Assembly (NCBI GenBank): GCA_022796795.1
Contig: JAAWJI010000002.1
Coordinates: forward strand, 62,001 to 126,000
Length of the DNA stretch: 64,000 nt
From: Lachnospiraceae bacterium
GTDB lineage: Bacteria; Bacillota; Clostridia; Lachnospirales; Lachnospiraceae
Direction: 5' to 3'
In this document: positions 25,363-33,900 of the stretch, in pieces
Numbering within the stretch: position 1 is the stretch's first letter
Layout of the letters: every line of letters begins with the position of its first letter
Notes under the pieces: model-generated
What the model saw: only the letters and a program-made list of their open reading frames with translations
Database searches by the model: none
What the model was told of the DNA's origin: nothing
Made by a program: the position numbers and the translations under genes

Positions 25363-25756
25363 GATCCAGCTCCTCCAACAATTGTTTCAGATCTTCTCGC
25401 TCCTTTTCCGTAAGCCGTCCCTGCTTCACAAAGGAGGTGACAAGCTTCCCGGCCGAGCCCTGGAAGAGTTTATCCAGAAAGTTCTGCTCTTCTTGTCTCA
25501 CACAGTCCTCCCGGGAAACCAGGGCCTGATACTCATGAGGCTGCACGGTCTTGTCCGTCTGCACCAGTCCCTTTTTGGTGAGACGGCTCAAAAAGGTATG
25601 AACCGTGTTTTTGTTCCAGTCCGCTTCCAAGAGCTTCATAAGCTGGGCCTGAGTTAAAGGGCCCTTTATCCACAGGCATTCCATCAGCCTCCATTCACTG
25701 TCTGTAATACGAATTTCCATGGGTTTTCTTCCACTGTCTGTAATACGGATTTCCAT
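25355..25756 (-). CDS. BlaI/MecI/CopY-family repressor with duplicated N-terminus
   Basis: 133 residues. The winged helix (SEWRLMECLWIKGPLTQAQL at ~20-40, then NTVHTFLSRLTKKGLV) and the C-terminal dimer helices match the BlaI/MecI family. Twelve residues at the start occur twice (MEIRITDSGRKP, then MEIRITDSEWRL). The 36-bp duplication puts two ATG codons in frame. The first (25756) has the better ribosome site (GGAGG); the second is where family members normally start. Two TACA-NN-TGTA operators lie upstream at 25851-25893. The M56 sensor follows, overlapping by 8 nt. Confidence 0.88.
   Translation of the reverse strand: MEIRITDSGRKPMEIRITDSEWRLMECLWIKGPLTQAQLMKLLEADWNKNTVHTFLSRLTKKGLVQTDKTVQPHEYQALVSREDCVRQEEQNFLDKLFQGSAGKLVTSFVKQGRLTEKEREDLKQLLEELDHD
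25721..25756 (-). repeat. 36-bp in-frame tandem duplication at the BlaI start
   Basis: ATGGAAATCCGTATTACAGA and ATGGAAATTCGTATTACAGA begin the two units 36 bp apart, differing at one base over 20, followed by CAGTG in both. The copy is recent-looking and keeps frame. Confidence 0.85.
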
Positions 25757-25850
25757 CGGCTTCCTCCTCTTTGTGTTTTAGGAAACAGTAGTTCTTTCGG
25801 ACGCCTCCCTGATCCGGATATTTTTCCGAGGGCAGAAACGCAAACTACCC

Positions 25851-25908
25851 TACAGGTGTAGTCTCTTCTCTGTAATAACAGACTACACCTGTAGGGTATA
25901 TATGTCAA
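25851..25908 (-). promoter_or_regulatory. blaI-like operon promoter with two BlaI/CopY operators
   Basis: Minus-strand TTGACA (25908-25903) has a weak -10 (TAGTCT, 25885-25880) at 17 bp. Two operator cores, TACACCTGTA (25884-25893) and TACAGGTGTA (25851-25860), match the TACA-NN-TGTA consensus of the CopY/BlaI family. They sit within an 18-bp inverted repeat (ACCCTACAGGTGTAGTCT type). One covers the spacer and -10, the other lies just downstream of the start. Confidence 0.85.
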
Positions 25909-25927
25909 CTCTTTTTCTCTGTGGCTT

Positions 25928-26183
25928 TTATTTTTTTCTGCTCTGAATCTCCTCCACAATCTTGTTATACGCCTTTTTGTTAAGCCGGTAGAAATACAGA
26001 ACCCCTGCCGTTACAATCCACAGCAAACCGGGAACCGTGGTAAAGGAGTGTTTGATCACAGCTAAAACCGCCGGATTCTGCTGCTGGTTTGCCAGATAGC
26101 CCAGACTGCCTAACACGGCTGCCAGCACAGTAGGCTATTTTGCTGATCAGCGGCACCCTGATATCCGTATTTTTCTGTTCCAT
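25928..26183 (-). pseudogene. GPH-family sugar symporter pseudogene (internal deletion, frameshift)
   Basis: The first ~20 codons (MEQKNTDIRVPLISKIAY) are a typical glycoside-pentoside-hexuronide:cation symporter N-terminus. The last ~65 codons, in a different frame (VLAAVLGSLGYLANQQ ... YFYRLNKKAYNKIVEEIQ), are the matching C-terminal helix and tail. The ~380 residues in between are gone; the joint lies near 26125-26135 and shifts frame. No functional carrier can be made. It directly follows the zinc dehydrogenase gene (10 bp gap), so the operon once imported its own substrate. Confidence 0.8.
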
Positions 26184-26193
26184 TGCGTCCTCC

Positions 26194-27255
26194 TTACCTT
26201 TCTCTCTGCTCTCCCATGCGGATCACTGCCTTCACAATGTCCGCCTTGTTGTTTACACTGTAATCCATAGCCTTCTGAACCTCATCAAGGTCAAAAATGT
26301 CTGTGACGATTCCCTTTAAATTTACCTTTCCTGCCGCCACTGCCTCAATGGCCATGGGATAAATATGGCGGTAGCGGAATACGGTCCGGAAGGTCAGCTC
26401 CTTATCCAGCGCAAGGCTCATAGGAAGGGTCATTTCTCCGGTTTTGCTGTAGCCTACCAGCACAATGGTGGCTCCCTTTTTCGTCATATGTATGGTCTGC
26501 ACGGTTGTGATCTGGGTGCCTGCGGTTTCTATGGCAAGATCGCAGCCCGTTCCCTCCGTAAGCCTTCGGACCTCCTCCACCGCGTCCGTCTGTCCCCCGT
26601 TTATCACTCCGTCTGCCCCCAGCTCCAACGCCTTCTGCAGACGTTTTTCCATAATGTCCACCACATACACCCTGGATACTCCCATGGCCTTTAAGGCCAT
26701 CATGGTCACCAGGCCAATACAGCCCGCCCCCATGACCACGGCTGTCTGTCCTGCCCGGGCCCCGCCCTGCATGGCTGCGTGGAATCCCACGGCCAGCGGC
26801 TCGATGAGGGCTCCCTCCAGGGTACTCACCTGGTCCGGCAGCTTAAAGCACAGGTCTGCATCATGGGCCACATACTCCTGAAACACTCCGTCCACCGGCG
26901 GCGTTGCAAAGAACACCACATCCGGGCAGAGATTGTAACGCCCTGTTTTGCAGAACTCACAGTGACCGCAGGTTTTCCCCGGCTCCAGGGCAACCCGGTC
27001 CCCGATCTTCAGATGCTTCACCGCATTTCCCACCTCCACCACGGTTCCGCCTGGCTCATGTCCCAACACAAAGGGCGGCTTTACTATATAATCCCCAATG
27101 GCCCCTGTCTCATAATAGTGCAGGTCACTGCCGCAGATTCCCACATATTCCAGTTTCACAAGCACCTCATGATCCTTGGGTCTGGGAATCTCCCGCTCCT
27201 CAAATCCCATTTTCCCGATTCCCAGCATAACTGCTGTTTTCATCTTTCCTTCCAT
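26194..27255 (-). CDS. Zinc-dependent polyol (sorbitol/xylitol-type) dehydrogenase
   Basis: 353 residues, medium-chain dehydrogenase family. Catalytic zinc ligands are in [10 protein letters not shown] and GHEPGGTV. The structural zinc loop is [15 protein letters not shown]. The Rossmann segment is [10 protein letters not shown], followed by an acidic residue (VVDIMEKRL) that suggests NAD. The overall pattern is closest to sorbitol/xylitol/L-iditol dehydrogenases that oxidise polyols to ketoses. ATG at 27255 has GGAGG 8 nt upstream. The adjacent symporter is a pseudogene and a ROK regulator lies upstream, making this a relic polyol locus. Confidence 0.87.
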   Translation of the reverse strand: MEGKMKTAVMLGIGKMGFEEREIPRPKDHEVLVKLEYVGICGSDLHYYETGAIGDYIVKPPFVLGHEPGGTVVEVGNAVKHLKIGDRVALEPGKTCGHCEFCKTGRYNLCPDVVFFATPPVDGVFQEYVAHDADLCFKLPDQVSTLEGALIEPLAVGFHAAMQGGARAGQTAVVMGAGCIGLVTMMALKAMGVSRVYVVDIMEKRLQKALELGADGVINGGQTDAVEEVRRLTEGTGCDLAIETAGTQITTVQTIHMTKKGATIVLVGYSKTGEMTLPMSLALDKELTFRTVFRYRHIYPMAIEAVAAGKVNLKGIVTDIFDLDEVQKAMDYSVNNKADIVKAVIRMGEQRER

Positions 27256-27330
27256 CTTACGTTCCTCCTTTTATTAGTTTTACTTTATTTAATACTTTAT
27301 TAATTAGTTTTATTATGTTATTAATTTTAT
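27256..27330 (-). promoter_or_regulatory. AT-rich control region of the dehydrogenase gene with ROK-like sites
   Basis: Minus strand contains TTAATAAAGT and TTAAATAAAGT in direct repeat, and AAAACTAAT twice. The ROK gene's own upstream region has the palindrome ACTTTAATAAAGT (28616-28628), sharing the TTAATAAAGT half. This suggests one regulator binds both. Confidence 0.5.
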
Positions 27331-27425
27331 ATCCGTTCCCGATTTTTGTCAACCGATTTTCCACGGATTTCCACACTTTCGTTATTATATCCAAATATTA
27401 CGCTTTCTTTTTTGCACAAATGCAC

Positions 27426-27459
27426 AAAAAAAGAGGCTCCATCCCTGAAACCTCTTTTT
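27426..27459 (-). terminator. Intrinsic terminator of the ROK gene
   Basis: AAAAAGAGG (27428-27436) pairs with CCTCTTTTT (27451-27459); seven T follow on the minus strand. Confidence 0.85.
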
Positions 27460-27476
27460 CCCTATGCCATCTGCTC

Positions 27477-28601
27477 TCAGATCTGGCTTACAAACGCCTC
27501 CATCACTTTTACCGCTGCACCCAGCGCAGCCGCAGCCACCTTGTAATTGCAGCCTCTCACAAAGGACTTTTTCTCCCCAAAGGTATTTCTCCTTGCCACC
27601 TTCCTCCACACGTCCTGCAGGTGGATACCCATATAGCTTCCCACATAGCCTCCCAAAACCACATCGCAGTCCAGAACCATATGGATATTGTTTACCGCCA
27701 GAGCCAGATGGTCTGTGTACACATCCCAGACCCTTACCGCTTCCGGCTCCCCCTGATCCAGCATCTGAAAAAAGGTTTCCAGCTTCCCGTCTGCCATCCG
27801 GGATAAGCGCCCGGCGGCACAGTAGACATCCAGGCATCCCCTTTTCCCGCAATAGCAAAGCTCTCCATCTGCCGCTACAGTCATATGTCCCACCTCGCCG
27901 CACCGGAAATTCTTGCCCTGCACAATTTCATCCCTGTTGAATACGGCTCCGCCCACCGTATTGCTCAGGGACAGGTAGAAAAAGGCATCTCCCTCCTGTC
28001 TGTGAAATCCCTCCGCATAGGCTCCCGCATTGGCATCATTTAAAAATATGCAGGGATAGGAAAAGAAGCGGCTGATGGAGGCAAAGGGAACCACGGCCAG
28101 TCCCAGCGCATGAGAATAGGCCATGATCTCTCTGTCCAAGTCCATGATTCCCGGAAAGGAGATCCCCAGGCCCAAAAGCTTCTCCCGGTCAACCTGATTT
28201 TCATCCAGAAAATGCTCCAGCCTTTGGCTGATTTCATGATAATAGGAATCTGCCGGATCAAAGGGCTGCCAAATACGTTCATATTGCAGCGCTTCTCCTG
28301 TAAGATTGGTGAGAACCAGGGTTAAATGGTTCTTGGTAATATCCATTCCCACTGCCAGCTTTGCATTTACAACCGCTGCCAAAGCCTTTGCCCTTCGTCC
28401 TCCCGTAGATTGAAGCTCTCCTTTTTCCTCCACCAGGCCTTCCTCCAGCAGCTCTTTCGTAATCTGCGTGGCTGTAGGCAGGCTTATTTTCAGATCATAG
28501 GAAATATCAGGATTGGATACGATTTCGTGGCTGCAGATATAGCGAAACACATCATTCCTGTTTTTCTTCTTTACTTCCCGATTTGTTATCTTTTTATCCA
28601 T
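27477..28601 (-). CDS. ROK-family transcriptional regulator
   Basis: 374 residues from the ATG at 28601 (GGAG 7 nt upstream; an upstream in-frame start at 28616 lacks one). The N-terminal winged HTH (~1-75) includes SYDLKISLPTATQITKELLEEGLV. A ROK kinase-like sugar-binding domain follows, with GMDITKNHLTLVLTN, GLGISFPGIMD, NDANAGAYAE and NTVGGAVF. The zinc-type motif of ROK proteins is present in the form GHMTVAADGELCYCGKRGCLD (GH...CYCGKRGCLD). It should repress sugar or polyol genes until a ligand binds, and is the likely regulator of the dehydrogenase locus downstream. Confidence 0.88.
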   Translation of the reverse strand: MDKKITNREVKKKNRNDVFRYICSHEIVSNPDISYDLKISLPTATQITKELLEEGLVEEKGELQSTGGRRAKALAAVVNAKLAVGMDITKNHLTLVLTNLTGEALQYERIWQPFDPADSYYHEISQRLEHFLDENQVDREKLLGLGISFPGIMDLDREIMAYSHALGLAVVPFASISRFFSYPCIFLNDANAGAYAEGFHRQEGDAFFYLSLSNTVGGAVFNRDEIVQGKNFRCGEVGHMTVAADGELCYCGKRGCLDVYCAAGRLSRMADGKLETFFQMLDQGEPEAVRVWDVYTDHLALAVNNIHMVLDCDVVLGGYVGSYMGIHLQDVWRKVARRNTFGEKKSFVRGCNYKVAAAALGAAVKVMEAFVSQI

Positions 28602-28615
28602 GCTATTTCTCCACA

Positions 28616-28628
28616 ACTTTATTAAAGT
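28616..28628. promoter_or_regulatory. Palindromic operator upstream of the ROK gene
   Basis: ACTTTATTAAAGT is a 13-bp palindrome around a central T, 15 bp before the ROK start codon and between its -10-like sequence and the gene. It resembles the AT-rich sites upstream of the dehydrogenase gene. Confidence 0.5.
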
Positions 28629-28695
28629 GTTTTTTCAAGTATAGCATTTCTCTTTGGGGAAAGCAAGAAAATCCCATGGCCAAAATCCCTTTTTC

Positions 28696-29568
28696 CTACA
28701 GCACCAAAAGCTTCTCCTTCTCCCGGCTGTAAAAATACACGGAATCCGACAACACCTCCTGAGGCTGCACATGGGCATCGTTGATTTCTTTTACCATGAT
28801 TCTAAGGCTATCCGGCTCTATATCCCGCTCATAGGGCAGGAGAATTACCTCATGGATGCTGCTGGGCAGCAGAAAGAAGTCTCCTTTGCACATCTCCCCA
28901 CAAGATTTTAGCATCCCCGGATACAGCAGGCTGGCCGCCCCGTTGGTATGAGCCTTATTGGTCAGTACATGAAGATCCGTACACAGTTTGTGGGACGCCG
29001 GAACTACATCCTCCAGCGCCTGACTCATGGACCGCAGTTCTGCAGGAAGGAGTCTGGGCGTATTTTTCCTGGCCTCTGCGTAGAGGATCCTCTGGTTTAT
29101 CTTCCACAGCTCCAGATGGCTGTTTCGGATCAGGACGGTGGCCGGCCCCACCTGAGGGTGATCAAACATGCTGTAGAACACCATGGCCAGATCCAGGTAA
29201 GGCAAATGGGGAATCTCCTCCAGAAGCTTCTTATTCTTCTGATAATTGACAAGCTTATAGACAAGGGTCTTTCGCACCTCTTCATACTTCAGGAAGAAAT
29301 CTGCTTGAAATTCTCCTTTCCGGGAACAGCTCTCATAGCAGCTCAGCACTTCCTCCACGGCGTCGGCAAAAGCCTCTCCCCGTTGGATTCTCTCATAATA
29401 GGGCTCCAGATAAATAGTAGGCGCGCTTTTTTGCCGCTCCCTTCGAAACAGCAGGCCCTGCAGCACCACTCCGTTATTTTTCCGGACAGCCTGTGGCGTC
29501 ACCTCCACATCCTCCAGCCTCTGCTGCAGGGCATGGGCCATTGCCAGCGTAAATTCTTTCCTATCCAT
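28696..29568 (-). CDS. DUF5688 family protein
   Basis: 290 residues, cytoplasmic, no signal or membrane helix. The pattern matches DUF5688 of Clostridia: a start like MDRKEFTLAMAHAL, a central KLVNYQKNKKLLEEIPHLPYLDLAMVFY region (seen as NYQKNKKLLEEIPHLPYLDL) and IRNSHLELW. A C-terminal segment with SSIHEVILLPYERD follows. Many genomes carry such genes in multiple copies; their role is not established. It is monocistronic, and no functional partner is visible nearby. Confidence 0.82.
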   Translation of the reverse strand: MDRKEFTLAMAHALQQRLEDVEVTPQAVRKNNGVVLQGLLFRRERQKSAPTIYLEPYYERIQRGEAFADAVEEVLSCYESCSRKGEFQADFFLKYEEVRKTLVYKLVNYQKNKKLLEEIPHLPYLDLAMVFYSMFDHPQVGPATVLIRNSHLELWKINQRILYAEARKNTPRLLPAELRSMSQALEDVVPASHKLCTDLHVLTNKAHTNGAASLLYPGMLKSCGEMCKGDFFLLPSSIHEVILLPYERDIEPDSLRIMVKEINDAHVQPQEVLSDSVYFYSREKEKLLVL

Positions 29569-29801
29569 AGTTTCATCCTTTCTTCTGTGTTTTCCTGTTT
29601 CGTGTCTGTCTTGTTGTGGAACATGCGCAGGGATCCCTGCATGAATGTATTTGGACTATGTTTTCAGTATAGAGGGTATGTCTCTTCTTTGCAATGCTTT
29701 TTGCCCTGTTTAGAGAAATTTAAGAAAAGGAGCGTTACAATTCGCACCCTTATCAAATAAAAACTTTTCAAAAACTGGCGTGGGGGGTGAATTGTAACAA
29801 A
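29569..29801. other. Intergenic region with long inverted repeat
   Basis: GTTACAATTCGCACCC (29734-29749) and GGGTGAATTGTAAC (29785-29798) form a 14-bp stem with one bulge around a ~36-nt loop. It lies between the DUF5688 gene and the cohesin-like gene's terminator. No ORF. Confidence 0.55.
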
Positions 29802-29825
29802 GGAGCGCGCCAGACAGCGCACTCC
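29802..29825 (-). terminator. Terminator of the M60/cohesin operon
   Basis: GGAGCGCGC (29802-29810) and GCGCACTCC (29817-29825) form a 9-bp stem with one G:T pair; TTTGTT follows on the minus strand, 15 bp after the stop. Confidence 0.7.
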
Positions 29826-29839
29826 TTCACTCTCTTTTA

Positions 29840-30871
29840 TTAAATTTCTTCATCTTCCGGACGCTTTCTGCGCCGCTTTTTCCCCTTCTTGCCTTCTGGG
29901 TCCCGCATAACCAGGAATATGGCTGCTGTGGCCGCCAACACTACGGCGGCAATGGCAATTCCTGCATATAGCAGCATATCAGTATCTGTATTCTCCTCCA
30001 GCTCCCGGAAAAACAGACTGGGCCCCTCTGGCGCATCCAGCTTCTCTTCCGGCTCCTCTGGCTCCTCCAGCTCTTCTTCCTGTTCTGTTACCGGTTCCTC
30101 CTCTTCCTTCTCTGTCAAATCGCTCTCCGGCTTCTCCCAGGTTCCAGGTTTCCGGATCACCTTCCCCACGCTGGCTGCCGCACTGCCTCCCCCGGAGATG
30201 CCGGCGCTGGGCGCGCCGCCCCCAGAGGAACCGCCGCCGGAAGTCCCGGCTCCTCCCGGGGAGCCGCTCTCTCCCGGGGAACCGCTCTCTCCCGGGGAGG
30301 GAAGTTCCGGATTTTCAGGCTCCTCTGGCTCCTCCGGCTGTATGCCTCCATTTCCCAGGGTACAGGTGGCATACCCGGGGGCGTTTACAGAACCTGTCTG
30401 CATGTCACCGGCGCTGTTAACCACCCGCAAACTGTCCTCCACCACCCGGACAGAGGCTGTGACCCCATGCTCCCCGGCAGAGTTTATCACCACCTGGCCC
30501 AGGGAGAGTGTATCTCCCTGGAACAGATTTTTCCCTCCGGATATGTATATGGTCAAAACTCCCGTATCTTTGTGGTAGCGATAGCTGTGGACTCCCTGGG
30601 CGGTATCCGCCCCGAACTCAAAGGAGGCTTTTGTCTCACTGGCGTTCCCCTGGATGGTTTCCACCTGAAAGCTTAGCTGCAGCGATACCGCATCCTCCCG
30701 GGGCTCCTTCTGGCCATCCCCCATGATATGATCCGCAAGCTCCAGGGTGGCCGCAGCCTGATTCTCTTTTCCCTGTAATACTACGGAATCCTCCGCAGCT
30801 CTCACACAAAGACCTGCAGACAAAGTCCAGACTGCCAAAAGCCCTATGAAATATTTTCCTATCTGTTTCAT
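29840..30871 (-). CDS. Cohesin-like domain surface protein, membrane-anchored
   Basis: 343 residues from ATG 30871, which gives a clean signal peptide (MKQIGKYFIGLLAVW to VRAAE). The frame also continues to an ATG at 30928 that overlaps the stop of the M60 gene (ATGA), so coupled translation from there is possible. A beta-rich domain (~30-175) with SLQLSFQVETIQGN, ASFEFGAD, HKDTGVLTIYISGGKNLFQGDTLSLGQVVI (core TLSLGQVVI) and ASVRVVEDSL resembles a cohesin. A Gly/Ser/Pro- and Glu-rich spacer follows, then one helix (~305-327) and a KKGKKRRRKR tail. It is the expected anchor for the dockerin in the upstream M60 protein. Confidence 0.72.
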   Translation of the reverse strand: MKQIGKYFIGLLAVWTLSAGLCVRAAEDSVVLQGKENQAAATLELADHIMGDGQKEPREDAVSLQLSFQVETIQGNASETKASFEFGADTAQGVHSYRYHKDTGVLTIYISGGKNLFQGDTLSLGQVVINSAGEHGVTASVRVVEDSLRVVNSAGDMQTGSVNAPGYATCTLGNGGIQPEEPEEPENPELPSPGESGSPGESGSPGGAGTSGGGSSGGGAPSAGISGGGSAAASVGKVIRKPGTWEKPESDLTEKEEEEPVTEQEEELEEPEEPEEKLDAPEGPSLFFRELEENTDTDMLLYAGIAIAAVVLAATAAIFLVMRDPEGKKGKKRRRKRPEDEEI

Positions 30872-30924
30872 ATCATGTACTCTTTCCCCTGTACTCCTGT
30901 CTTCTCTTTGACTCCAGGCACGGG

Positions 30925-33900
30925 TCATCTGCCCGCTCCCGCGCCGCTAAGAGAAATCTGCGGCAGACTCCCCTTCTCCGGTACCTCCACGAACCAGGTA
31001 TCGCTAACCAGCCTCTGACCTGCGTTGGTCAGGGCATTGTCCACACGGTACAGCTCGGCCCGCACACGTCCCGGCAGGGTAGCCGGGATCTCCGCCGGAT
31101 CAATCCAATAAATCCAGATTCCGCTGGATACCTCTCCCAGCATGGCGTTTCCCGGATTAGGCGCCAGAATAATCTGCTTTGCCTTTAAGGTGCCGCCGTC
31201 GCTGGTTCCGCCCACAATATTGCCCTTGTCGTCATAGAGGATCACCACATTGTAGGCCGGGTTCCCCTTGTACTCTCCCGTAAACACCAGAGAGCCTTTG
31301 GGAATTTTCTCCCCTGTGCCTGTATCATACACATAGTCGCTGGCAAGAAGCCCGATACCGGAGGTTCCGTCCTCCGCGGACAGCAGTTCCACATTATCCC
31401 CGGAGGGACCGAAAAGATCCAGCTCGCTGATGGAAATGCTCTGCTGACCCACTGCTGTGAGCCGCACATAGGCGGCATCATAGGTACAAACCCACTCATC
31501 CTTGCCGTTGGTAAAATAAACCATGGCGCTTCCGTCCTTCAGGGCAAAGGTTCCCGCCTTTACCTCCGTATAGGTCTGTCCGTCGGCGCTGACCTCAATC
31601 CGATAGTTGCCAATGGACTGTCCCGTTCCCGTGTATGTATAGCGAAGCCCTGTGACCTGGGTAAATTTATGAAGCTCCAATACCACGCTTGCGTCTCCGC
31701 TCTCTGTGGTTCCCGTAAAGGTAGTAGCCGTGTCGTTGTCGATCACCCGGGACACTGCGGAAATCACCGTATCCGTACAGGAGGTATCATCGGAGCCCTG
31801 CTGGATCTGATCCTGATCCGATACGGCGTTGGTGCTGACCGTCCAACCCTTCTGCTCCTGCAGGCCGTCTCCCTGGATTTTCACCGCCTGGGTCTCACAG
31901 GGCTCCGACCGGTTCATAAACTTGTCAATGGCCGTCACCTCATAGCGAACCACCCGGTTGGACGCCGATGCCGCCTCGTCCCTAAAGGAACTCTCCTGGG
32001 TAAATCCTGCGATCTCCCGGTATTCTTCTCCCTGGCTTATAAGCACCCGGGTAATCTCATAGCCGTGGAGGCTGTCAGCTTCCCCGGTACAGCTAAGGGT
32101 CAGCGTCACCACGCCGTCCTTTTCCTCCGCTCTGGCCGTGACCACAGACTTTCCGGCATAGGACCCAGAACCACCCTGCAGACGCCAGCTTCTGGAATTG
32201 TCGTCCTGGTAATAGATGGCCCTCTCCTCCTTGGGGAATTGGTTCATATACGCCTTGGTTCCGTCATTGGGCGTCATGCCCCAGCGGGTGAAAAACTCTG
32301 TAAGGTCCTTCCCTGCCGCCGCGCTGGCCAGACGCATGAGATTCTGATCCCGGTCTCCTGGAAGCTCCAGACTCACCCCGCCTGGGGCAGGCGCTGTCTC
32401 CGGCACCCGGGCATAACTGTCTACCCGGGCAAAAAACAGGTTGTCAAATATCTCCTGATAGCTGTCGTAGGTTTTATAGTTATAGCCGCTGTCATAGGCC
32501 AGATGCAGCTGCCAGTAAAGTCCCAGCTGGGTAAACACATTATCCGCATATCCTTCGGATCCAGACGTAACCTTCTTGAACACCTGGGGATACTGGAAGC
32601 GCACGCTGTCGTTGGTATCCCTGGCCTGGGCCAGCACAGAGAAGTAGTTGTTTGTGACCTCCGCGTGGCTGTAAGCTCCCTGGTTGATCTCATGACCAAT
32701 CTCATGGGCGATGCCCCAGCCAAAATACTGTCCACTGTTCCACAGGCCCTGCTGGTCGAAGCTTGCCGGAGTACGGCCCGTAATCGTCGTGGAATCCCAC
32801 TCGATTCCCACATGATCCCCGGCTGCGTACATAAACGCTCCCGCAAACATTTTCATATAGCGGATATTCAAATACTGATAGGGCAGATGATTGCTCTCCA
32901 CCACCTCCGCGGAGGTTCCCTCCGGGAAGGAATCTGTGAGTCCCTTATGCTGATAGAAAAGCTTCATCATCTCATCCATGGAACGGATGCCATTGGCCAA
33001 AGCCGCTGCACGATCCCCGCTTCCCAGGCCAGCCAGAGCCTGGCTGGCCGGAATGGAAATCATCATCTGATCCATAACAATGTCCGTGGTATTCAAAATA
33101 CAGGTCTTGGGATCGTACCCATAATTGACATGTTCATTTCCGCTGCCGGAATGCACAGCTCCGTGCTGCGCAGTAAGCTCCGACACATAGTCTTCCAGCT
33201 CTGTTACATACTGCTGAATCCGCTGGGTCCGCTCTGCTCCGTACACCCCGTAAACATTCAACACCGGGATTTTTTGGCCACCACTGACCCGAACCGCATA
33301 GTGGTCGCTGCCGGTTCCGCCGTACTGTACATACAGGGCTCCGCCCTTTTCCACATCTGTACTGGAAAACTTGGGAACTGTAATCTCATTTCGTCCGATA
33401 ACCAGATCCGCTGTCTTAGCCAGACCATTGGACTCCGCATGCTGTTGGGTAAACACAAGCTTAAGCCCCGTCTTTGCCCCCGTGGTCATGCCGGGATTTC
33501 CCACATAGACCACCAGCTGTTCCTCTGCGGCTGCGGTTACGCCCAGAGGCTGACGGGAAGTCAGTCCCCCAACCTGAATTTTCCGGTCCTTGGCTGCCGT
33601 AATATCCGGATTTACCTGGATCACGCCTCCCAGCCCCTCTGTCTCCAGAAGCTGGCGCGCCGCGTCCAGCTCTTTTTGTAACGCCGCCCGCTCCGGATGA
33701 TACTCCCCGCTGACCGGATCCTTGGTATCCAGTCTGACCTGAAGATCTTCAATGGTCCGCAGGGTCACACTATCCTTCAGAGTAATGCACAAGTCATCTG
33801 CATACAGTCCCAGAATGTCGTTTTCCAGGCTGTCATATTCATGAAAACGGATCTCCGCAATCGTAATCTTACGCAGATATCCCGTATGTCGGCCGATTCC

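Noticed and set aside
23467-25756. Beta-lactam resistance system
   Set aside because: No beta-lactamase or PBP2a gene nearby and no penicillin-binding motifs in the sensor's outer domain.
25980-26183. 67-codon frame as a genuine small protein
   Set aside because: Only its first ~20 codons resemble a protein (GPH symporter N-terminus); the rest is out-of-frame reading of the symporter tail.
31669-33681. 670-codon open frame on the plus strand
   Set aside because: It lies antisense inside the M60 peptidase gene, has no ribosome site and its translation shows no domain. Long antisense frames are expected here from the GC-rich codon usage.
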